DNA of 64,000 nucleotides from Alopecurus myosuroides (lineage: Eukaryota > Streptophyta > Magnoliopsida > Poales > Poaceae): contig CM054062.1 in NCBI GenBank assembly GCA_028641055.1, positions 27,828,484 through 27,892,483 of the forward strand, written 5' to 3'. Each line of letters begins with the position of its first letter. Position 1 is the first letter of the stretch. Shown here one piece after another: positions 56,491 through 64,000 of this stretch. Made by a program: the position numbers and the translations under genes. Under the pieces are notes generated by a model. The model was not told where the DNA came from, searched no databases, and saw only the letters and a list, made by a program, of their open reading frames with translations.

Positions 56491-57987
56491 CCCTTTGGCA
56501 AGTCTCTCTCCTCCTCCCACTATATAAAGCACCAAAGGCTCCAAGCAAAACACACAATTGGCTCTCAAGCCTCTCCCTCTTTCTATAAAAGAATTAGAGA
56601 GCTAATTAGAGCAATTATAATTGAATTAGAGGTTTCTATAATAATTAGAAAACTAATTAGAGCCTCTAATCAGAGCTCTTCCAATTGAATTAGAGCTTCC
56701 TCTAATTTGATTCGATATTCCTCTAATTGAATTAGAGCTACATCTAATTAGGTTTGAGGTGTTCCTGTCCTCATTAGACCTAGCTTCTAATTACTCCCTC
56801 TCTCTCTCTCTCATGTGTTGAGAATTCCACCTTCATATACACCTGCAACATCAAGTCCTGGACGGTGAAGCGCTGCAGAATTTTCCCCGACGTATGTGTG
56901 CATACTCTTAGAGGGGCAACACGTGAGACCCTTACTCTGTTGGATCTTAGTGTTGGATACAGGGAGTCGGCAGCATCCTCACCCATAGGCTTGTGATTGA
57001 GGATCTTCCACAGGCTTCATCGACATCGTCATCGACATATCTTCCGCTAGTATGGTGTCTAGTACACGATCTCGGAATCTAGATCTTGGAATTTCTATTC
57101 ACTTGTATCTGCATAGCAAGGCCTTGGTTGTTGCGTAGCAAGTTTGAAGAAAATTTTAAATTGTTGTTGCGCAACCCAGCAGTATCGACATCGAACGTTC
57201 ATGAGACCAATAACAACATATTAATTATATCAATTAAAGGTTGGCACGGCTTAAGCGTGTGACCCGTAAAGACTCGATAACACACAGAAATGTTCGGAAG
57301 CTTACCAAACAATAACCAACAGCGGTTCATGGACGTCCATCATGGCTCCTCTGTCTTCACGAAGAGAACCTTATAAGTTACTCATTGCACTTATCCCCTT
57401 AACTTCATGATACCAACGATATCACGAGGTGATACTTGTTATCTGATCTGATCAAACTCTTTGATCATAACTCATAAAACTCATTACCGATATCGTCCTC
57501 TTTTCTCATCCATATCTCCGATGTCCTTGTGATAAATCACAATGTGTTTGGTTACATGATTTGACATCGGTGATACTTAGAGGGCCCAGACTGTGTATCT
57601 CTCTGTTGTCTAGAAGAGTTAAGTATTAGTCTTGAACGATCTCAGTTCCATTACACGTTCTAGATCATACCCAGATATCACCGTTATGATCCCTAGTTAT
57701 GGCAAGACGATTGATGATATCCACATCATACCTTTTGATCGTGCCGTCACTAGATATTCTCATAGTATAGAAATTATATTCAAGGACAACTTCATATGTA
57801 TTTTGCTAAGTGCATCATAATTTTTTAGTCTCTTTTAGCAACAACTTATACTTGGGTCGGTTCGGTGCTATTGTTATCCTAACAATAAACTCTTATATTT
57901 TGCTAGACTTTTTAACCAAGTCCATGATCAGGAAAATGTGGTCATCTCACAAACCATAAGCTAATCTTAGAGACAAGATTAGGAACT
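56491..57987. other. Unclassified retrotransposon-like sequence with TATA box and repeat motifs
   Basis: A plus-strand CTATATAAAGCACC (TATA at 56521-56527) is followed by the AATTAGAG repeats and a CT microsatellite (about 56797-56813), as in an LTR promoter and leader. The rest is AT-rich without a recognisable protein. I could not identify LTR ends or a family. Confidence 0.4.
56591..56760. repeat. Clustered AATTAGAG/CTCTAATT motifs
   Basis: The octamer or its inverse occurs about ten times in 170 bp, at irregular spacing, just downstream of the TATA box. Confidence 0.8.
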
Positions 57988-59381
57988 TGATACATCGAAA
58001 ACGTATCTCCTTTTCCAAACACTTTTCCTATTGTTTTCCTCTAAACTTGTGTGTTTTGAATACAACTAACACGGACTAACGCTGTTTTCAGTAGAATTAC
58101 CTTGGTGTCTCGTTTTTGTGCAGAAAAATCAACTTTCGGGAAATTTCCCAGAAAAGACCATGTTGGTCTTAAAACACCGGAAGACCCCGGGAGCCAGAAG
58201 GGGGCCAGGAGAGGGGCCAGAGGGGGCCACACCACCCTCTGGCGCCCCCATAGGTCGCACCACCTGGTGGTGTGGGCCACCCAGAGACCCCCTCAGGATC
58301 CCCTTTCGACTACATATTGCCTTCAACCCTAAAACCCGAGGGGGTTCGTCATATTCCATAGAAACACAACAGAGCACCGCCGCCACCCCGAACCTCGATT
58401 CAGGGATCAGAAGTTCCTGTACTGGCACCCTGCCGGGACGGGGAATCGGAGGAGATCATCGCCATCGTCATCACCAACGCCTCTCCATCGACCATCCATG
58501 TTTCCCCCATCCATGTGTGAGTAATTCCCCCGATGTAGGATGAAGGGGATGGTAGGGATTGGATGAGATTGTTCATGTAATAATGCCGTGATTGTTAGGG
58601 CATAGTGCCTAGTATCCTCTATTAGTGCTATTGACATTGTTACATCTTGTTATGCTTAATGCTTGCCACTTTGGGCCCAAGTGCCATGATCTCAGATTTG
58701 AACATGTTATTGAATCACGATGATAATTATTGTTTCTTGATCATACCTGCAAGTTGTTTACACATATCGTTGTCCAGAACCCGAGGCCCCGAAGTGACAG
58801 AGATTGGGACAACCGGAGGGGATGGCTGTGATGTGAGGATCACATGTGTTCACCGAGTGTTAATGCTTTGCTCCGGTGTTCTATTAAAAGGAACACCTTA
58901 ATTACCAGTAGTTCCCTTGAGGCCCCGCTGAAAACGGGCTGGTAGGACAAAAGATGTTGTGCAAGATCTCATTGCGAACACGTACGACTATTTACAGAAC
59001 ACATGCCTATGTTTACTTAGTGCTTGGATGCTTTATCTTATTTATCTGCAATGCCCATGTATTGATTATTATATGAACTATCTTATCCATGCAACGCTCG
59101 TTCATCTATCCCTATGCCTATAGTATTTAATCTCGATGTTTACATCAAACAATACTGCTGTTGTTTTCACTTCACTACTGCTATTATTTCACTACTGCTG
59201 CTACTATAAAACTGTTACTACTGATAAACCACTACGAACAAGTCCACTTTCAGGTGCAGGTGAATTGACAACTCACTTGTCAAGGCTCACAAATATTCTT
59301 TGGCTCCCCTTGTGTCGAAACAATAAATTTGGGTTTTACTTCCCTCGAAGACTGTTGCGATCCCCTATACTTGTGGGTCAT
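57988..59381 (+). repeat. 5' LTR of a plus-strand gypsy element, split near its end
   Basis: Starts TGATACATCGAAAACGTATC and reaches CCCCTATACTTGTGGGTCAT at 59381; the last bases (CA) lie at 60753-60754 beyond an inserted LTR. A GC-rich leader part with CACCACCTGGTGGTG lies at about 58190-58330. After 60754 comes the primer-binding site, so this is the 5' LTR. Confidence 0.82.
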
Positions 59382-60747
59382 TGATGGCTCCCAAGTGCAG
59401 GAGATCAATCGTAGTCTTCGATGGGAAGTATTACCCAAATTTTTAGTTCGACTCAGTGGGAACACAAGAATACCGGTGAGACTTTAGCAATTGGGACGTC
59501 ACTCCCAACCACACCTGTGTATCAACAAACTTGCAGCGAGAGTGGTGAGTGTAATAATGCAGTGAAAGTAAACAAACAGAAAGTAAATGGAGAGCAAGTG
59601 TTTTCCCAGTTTTCACCAGAAAAGAGTGAAAGTAAACCAGAGACTAAAACGCAGGCATGAGGTGACAGCGGGGTGTTGCACGGATAAGATTGATCATGTA
59701 ATAATGTTTTGCTAGCAGCAGGGCCTTTCTCTATCTCAGTTTTATGTAGGTATGTGTTCCGTAAATTATTGTGCGTACTAACCAAGAGAATTTGCACAAA
59801 GCCTATTGTCCTACCTGCCCATTTCACCGGGGCCAATTTGGAACTACAGGTAATTAAGGTCTACCCTTTCGAATAGCCTGGACCAACGCATTAACACTCC
59901 ATGAACACACATAATCCTCAAACTAGAACATATCCCCCTTGTTTTCCCTAGCTGTCACTTTAGGGTTCGCAGGTTCAACATAATAGCAGGTAATACACAT
60001 TGCAGATAGATACCAAACTCAAATTTATGATGTAGCAATGTAAGTTCAGTACTGAAATCATGCCACTTGGGCCCTAGTAACAAGCATTAAGCCTAGCAAT
60101 AGTGCATCAACATAAGACTAAGAGTTCTCAAGACAAACCCCTAGATCCCGCATACCGGGTAGCAATTACATGATCAATCTCATCCAAAACCCCTCACACC
60201 TCACATGCCTACAGCAACTACTCACACATGGAGGGGGTGATGGAGCTCATGGTTGATGGAGATGATGGTGGTGATGATGATGGTGACGAAGCCCCTCGAA
60301 TTCCACCTCCGGGGGTGAAATCCCGGATCAATCTGACTCCGAAATCGAAGATCGTGGTGGCGGCGGCGCTCCGTTTCGCGAAAAGCCCTCCCCTTCGAAA
60401 CCCGTCAGTTTCTCGTATATATGGAGGGGTACGTTGAAGACCTAGCCGGAGTGGGCCATCTGGGCCCAAAAGGGGTGACCCCACGCGGCCAAGGAATCTG
60501 GCCGCGTGTAGGGCCCCCTTTTGGCCCTCGGGTGGCCCCCCGGCCCCATCTGGTGCTCATTCCCCTTATTTTCCATAAAAAGTTACGTGGTTTTCGTCCC
60601 CTGTGAAAAGTCCTGCGAAAATAGACGGAAAGAAGACTTTTGCTAAAAACAGCGTCAGATTCTGCAGATTTATTCAATTATGGGGGAACTCCGGAGAGAA
60701 ATATGATGCAAAGTGCTTGGAAAAGTAGATGCATTTTGGGTGCATCA
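59382..60747 (-). mobile_element. Solo LTR inserted in the gypsy 5' LTR, perfect GTCAT duplication
   Basis: On the minus strand it starts TGATGCACCCAAAATGCATC and ends CACTTGGGAGCCATCA (plus 59382). GTCAT at 59377-59381 is repeated exactly at 60748-60752. It lacks an internal domain, so the body has been lost by LTR-LTR recombination. It is related to the LTRs starting TGATACGTC but distinct from the one it landed in. Confidence 0.9.
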
Positions 60748-60765
60748 GTCATCAAGACTATTTTC

Positions 60766-60782
60766 TGGCGCCGTTGCCGGGG
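60766..60782 (+). other. Gypsy/Athila primer-binding site
   Basis: TGGCGCCGTTGCCGGGG lies 11 bp after the LTR end (60754). This site is characteristic of Athila-type gypsy elements of grasses. Confidence 0.85.
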
Positions 60783-60964
60783 AGCATAGCTTTATTTGCA
60801 AGCTCACCGGAGAGTACTATTATCTACTGCCAATCATTCATCATGGGTAAGACTCGTGATGGAAAGTTTCCTATATTACCATCCACTACAAGAAGAGGAC
60901 ATACCTGGATAGTTGTGCTGGTTGCGTTTTCAGGCAAAGAACTCCAGTTGAAGCTGAGGAATTA

Positions 60965-62501
60965 ATGGCTAAAATAATCCAAAATCATGATGATTGGACT
61001 GTGGTTGAGCCTGAGTCTAGCCCTACTCCAGTATCAACACCAACACCCAAGAAGAGGGTAATGATTGAATTAAATGATGAAGTGATGAGGGAAGCCAAGA
61101 AATCTCTTAAAGAGAGGGGTATTAAATCTGAAGATGTAAAGAATCTTCCACCTATAGAAGAATTATGTAAGCCAATCCCTCACTCATCCACCATTGAGGT
61201 ACACTCTCTCCAACATTTTTATAATAGAGATATTCCCTATAATAAACCTCCTGATGAATGTTTACATGAATTTGATAATTATGTTATTAAGCAAGATAAT
61301 TTTAATATGAGAGTGCAAAATCACCTAATGGAAAACTCTAGAGCTATTGATAATTTGCATGGTATTATAGAAAGAACCTCTAATGATGTTAAAATGCTTG
61401 TTAAACACTTTCAAATGGTTCAAACTCAAATTGATCAACTTGCTAAAGTGCAAAAAGATTTGCTAGTTATTGCTTCTAAAGAAAAACATGCTTATGAAAT
61501 AAGAACTAGAAGTGGTATTGCTACACAAGATCCTTTATATCCTCAGGGACATCCTAAAAGAATTTAATAATATTCTCAACAAACTAATAATAATGTTATT
61601 CATACTAAGAAGAAAAAGAAGAAGAAACATAAACTGTTGTAGAATCCTCTGAACTTGTTAAAGATCCTAATAGTATATCTATCTCTGATGCTGAAACTGA
61701 AAGTGGTAATGAAGAGAAAAATGCTTCTAATAAAGAAGAAATCGAAGAGGAACCTGAAAAGCAAACTAAAAATACAAAGTACACTAAGGAATATTTTATT
61801 GCTAATAAACATGGTAATGAGAGAGAACCTTGGGGTACAAAAACCAATGCCTTTTCCTAATAAGAAACACAATTATAAAGAAGAAGAACATTAAAAACAA
61901 GTTTTGTGAATGGATGAAACCCTTGTTCTTGCAAATTCCTTTAACTGATGCTATTAAATTGCCTCCTTATGCAAAATATATGAAAGATATTGTCTCTAAC
62001 AAAAGGAAGATTCCTAATGAGGAAATATCCACTATGCTTGCTAATTACTCTTTTAATGGCAAGGTTCCTGAGAAGCTTGGAGATCCTGGTATACCAATTA
62101 TTCCATGTTATATTAAAAATAATTATGTTAGAGCTGCTTTGTGTGATTTGGGAGTTGGATTTAGTGTCATGCCTTTTACTCTCTATAAAAGACTCCTCCT
62201 TGAAAAATTGATACCAACTGATATATCTTTGCAAATGGATGATAAGTCTACTGCTATTCCTGTGGGTATATGTGAGGATGTTCTTGTTCAAGTTGCTAAT
62301 AATTGTTTGATATTAACTGACTTTGTTGTGTTGGAAATGCCCGAAGATGATATTATGTCTATTATTCTTGGAAGACTTTTTCTTAATACCGCAGGGGATG
62401 TTATTGATTGCAATCAAGGAAAAGTTACTTTTAATGTTAATGATAAAGAGCACACATTTTATTTTCCCAAGAAGATTGATAGAAGACATGGTTTAAATTA
62501 A
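60965..62501 (+). pseudogene. Gag and retropepsin-like region of the gypsy element, frameshifted
   Basis: The first frame (60965-61567, start MAKIIQNHDDWTVVEPESS) is a gag-like protein with a long helical part (NLHGIIERTSNDVKMLVKHF) that ends in TAA after HPKRI. An upstream ATG at about 60844 (MGKTRDGKFPILPS) may be the original start but is out of frame. The reading then passes through at least two more frames (VESSELVKDPNSISISDAET; MPFPNKKHNYKEEEH). The last is open from 61830 to 62501 and holds LQIPLTDAIKLPPYAKYMKD and the retropepsin-like segment ALCDLGVGFSVMPFTLYKRL. DLG at the active-site position is usual for this group as I recall it, instead of DSG or DTG. ILGRLFLNTAGDVIDC follows. 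At least three breaks make it non-functional. Confidence 0.8.
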
Positions 62502-63540
62502 ATTGAAAATATTGAGACCATCAAGATTGGAGAATTTTATTGTCCCATTCCAGTACCACCAAAACAATATGAAATTTTTATGATTTGGACTAGAGGTAAC
62601 ATAATCATTTAGTGATTAGCAAAGTTTTGCTTCATATGAAAATTGTTCTGGTAACAAGACTTGATCACCCTTGTTAACAAAATGATTTTGAATGAACATG
62701 ACAATGTTTTGACTATGTTTTCACCTTCCCCATTATGTTTTCACCATGTTTACTTCTGTTATCACATTGCTACTTGAGTACAATCATGTTTTCCACCATC
62801 CTTATGCATGTTTTCCTGATGTTTTCACCCTGATTACTGAGGTTATGCATGTTTTCACCATCCATACTTTTGTTTTCACCACTACCACCATTGTTTTCCT
62901 TGGTTATTTTTCCACTAGAGTGTCATGGAACCTTTGTAGTGCTGGTTTTGGTTTTGTTTTCCACCTTTTCACTTTCGTTTTCCTGGTTTTTATTAATTAT
63001 TAAAATTCTGGAAATACCTCAAAAATAAAGTTTCTCGAAAAATTCTAGAAAAATTATAATAATTTTTTACGTCAAAAATGAGGCAGAGAGCCACCTGGGA
63101 GGCCCTAGGGGGACCCACCAGTCAGGCACACCTTGGGGTAGCGCGGCCAACCCCTGGTGGCGCCAGCACATGGTGTGGGGCCCCCACTAACTCTCTCCCC
63201 TACCAAAGTCTTCTCTCTCACCTCCCAAACTGAAAAAAAATCCCGGAACCCGTGTTCTTGTTGTTCTTCCTCTGGATTTTCGATCTCCTTCTTCAGCCCA
63301 TCATTTGTGCTGAGATTTCGTGTGTTTGATCTCCAGTATGTGACTCCTCCGATGATCCAAGTAGAATTTTGTTTAGTGAAGTATTTCTAGGTGACAGCTT
63401 ATGTGAGTTTGCATGCTTGATTTGAGTAGAAATAATGTAGTTTTGATGTATGTTCAGCTCTCATATAAGTCCCAATGGTAGTTTCCACCTTATAGTTGAT
63501 TGAAATTAATGTTTGTGATGGTTGTTGAAAAATTTCAGAG
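62502..63540. other. Non-coding interval where pol would be expected
   Basis: The protease region trails off in a few more homologous codons (FYCPIPVPP). Then follow a TGTTTTCACC-rich stretch, a GC-rich block (63080-63190) similar to LTR leaders and a pyrimidine-rich tract. It ends with a splice-acceptor-like TTTCAG at 63534-63539. No RT, RNase H or integrase motif was found on either strand. Confidence 0.55.
62690..62990. repeat. Degenerate TGTTTTCACC repeats
   Basis: About ten copies of TGTTTTCACC, TGTTTTCCACC or TGTTTTCC are spread over 300 bp, often preceded by CA or GCA. Confidence 0.75.
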
Positions 63541-64000
63541 ATGGATAGTTATAATTTTGGAGAGATACTTAGGAGTGATGCTCCTAGAAGAACAAGGCCC
63601 TCACGCTCATCCACTTCAGTGAGGCCATCGTACAATGAAGACGTTATTGCACCAAGTATTGACGATGCGGGAGGTGATGGTATCGTTAACCCATCTAGCT
63701 TTCCTTGCATTACATTTTTAAGAAGTGCGGGTTTATTAGATGACTTTCGTATGCTTATTGAAAGAATTGGTCTAACCAACTTTATGGAGGATGAAAGCCC
63801 TCAGTATGCCACTCTCACAAAAACTTTTGTTGAGAGCTTTAAATTTCAGAACACACATTTTGGTCCAACTGTTGCATTCAAGTTATATAGTAGTCATGTT
63901 TCTTTTTCCTTGGTATATTTTTGTGCTATTATAGGTATCAACCCCGCCGGGACAGCAAGCAGGATCCAGGATAAACCAGCAGACCTCCAGGGGCTCTACC
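63541..64000 (+). CDS. ATHILA ORF1-like protein, N-terminal 153 codons, cut by the window end
   Basis: The ATG at 63541 follows TTTCAGAG and opens a frame with no stop to base 64000. The protein begins MDSYNFGEILRSDAPRRTRP, with a basic Ser/Arg-rich front. The body contains GLTNFMEDESPQYATLTKTF and FKFQNTHFGPTVAFKLY, then FCAIIGINPAGTASRIQ. This pattern resembles the ATHILA ORF-1 / putative plant transposon protein family, whose function is unclear. Position 3' of protease and the acceptor-like site upstream fit an env-position gene expressed by splicing (inference). This is the best-preserved coding sequence in the window. Confidence 0.65.
   Translation, partial: MDSYNFGEILRSDAPRRTRPSRSSTSVRPSYNEDVIAPSIDDAGGDGIVNPSSFPCITFLRSAGLLDDFRMLIERIGLTNFMEDESPQYATLTKTFVESFKFQNTHFGPTVAFKLYSSHVSFSLVYFCAIIGINPAGTASRIQDKPADLQGLY

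Larger units (their letters stand above)
60755..64000 (+). mobile_element. Interior of a gypsy (Athila-like) element, runs off the right edge
   Basis: Begins right after the 5' LTR. It contains the primer site, gag-like and protease-like frames (60965-62501), a non-coding stretch and an ATHILA-ORF1-like frame (63541 onward). Reverse transcriptase, RNase H and integrase are not present in the expected place after the protease, so it is deleted or non-autonomous. Confidence 0.78.

Noticed and set aside
60228..60677. Open frames on both strands in the inserted solo LTR
   Set aside because: They lie in the GC-rich leader part of the LTR; no recognisable protein.

Overview
The window looks like intergenic DNA from a large grass genome, most likely a Triticeae species (wheat, Aegilops, barley or rye). 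That rests on the repeat types: a Caspar-like CACTA element with palindromic GGTCCCGGTTC subterminal repeats, Stowaway and Tourist MITEs, Helitrons ending in a GC hairpin plus CTAGT, PIF/Harbinger elements carrying Myb-like proteins, LTRs starting TGATACGTC, and a gypsy element with a TGGCGCCGTTGCCGGGG primer site. I saw no rRNA, tRNA, CRISPR or intact conserved host gene. Species and family names are from memory; no database search was possible.

Region 1 (1-32400) is a GC-variable mosaic of DNA transposons and gene debris. In order it holds: the 5' part of a CACTA element with a broken TNP2 transposase (1-2187, -); a Stowaway MITE inside one copy of a local duplication; a 355-bp tandem array (3694-5370) running into a TATA box and a small charged-protein ORF (5519-5938, +); a 345-bp Helitron; a damaged two-exon GRF zinc-finger gene (6833-7368, -); a 2.2-kb Helitron (7853-10060); a long-inverted-repeat MITE; a minus-strand Helitron end next to a spliced HOP/STI1 co-chaperone pseudogene (11102-12351, -); a bounded 2.05-kb PIF/Harbinger element with a Myb/NAM-associated ORF but no visible transposase (14929-16975); unrecognised intron-containing gene fragments ending in another Helitron terminus (to 21084); a second small ORF locus (21361-21925, +); two copies of one LINE-type 3' end (23402-24197, +; 30780-31470, -); a decayed Myb-like gene (24370-25861, -); a Tourist MITE; and a 973-bp poly(A) retroposon with a perfect 14-bp target duplication (28341-29313).

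Region 2 (32400-57987) is AT-rich nested retrotransposon sequence. A 1,636-bp unit is repeated three times in tandem (32411-37320). Each unit joins the first 70 codons of a probable DUF4283-type ORF to minus-strand LTR-like sequence. A solo LTR (39911-41305, -), two LTR pieces facing each other (41962-43151), and a LARD-like element with about 4.5-kb LTRs and a 2.27-kb interior (43152-54333, -) follow. The LARD-like element carries a four-zinc-knuckle gag-like ORF with internal stops. A second copy of the LTR-like family follows at 54334-56490.

Region 3 (57988-64000) is a plus-strand gypsy (Athila-like) element: 5' LTR, primer-binding site, broken gag-protease, no visible reverse transcriptase or integrase, and an open ATHILA-ORF1-like reading frame running off the window. 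A minus-strand solo LTR sits 2 bp from the end of its 5' LTR, flanked by a perfect GTCAT duplication.

The genes do not form a pathway. The window is best read as a history of insertions, captures, duplications and deletions, and almost every coding region in it is broken.
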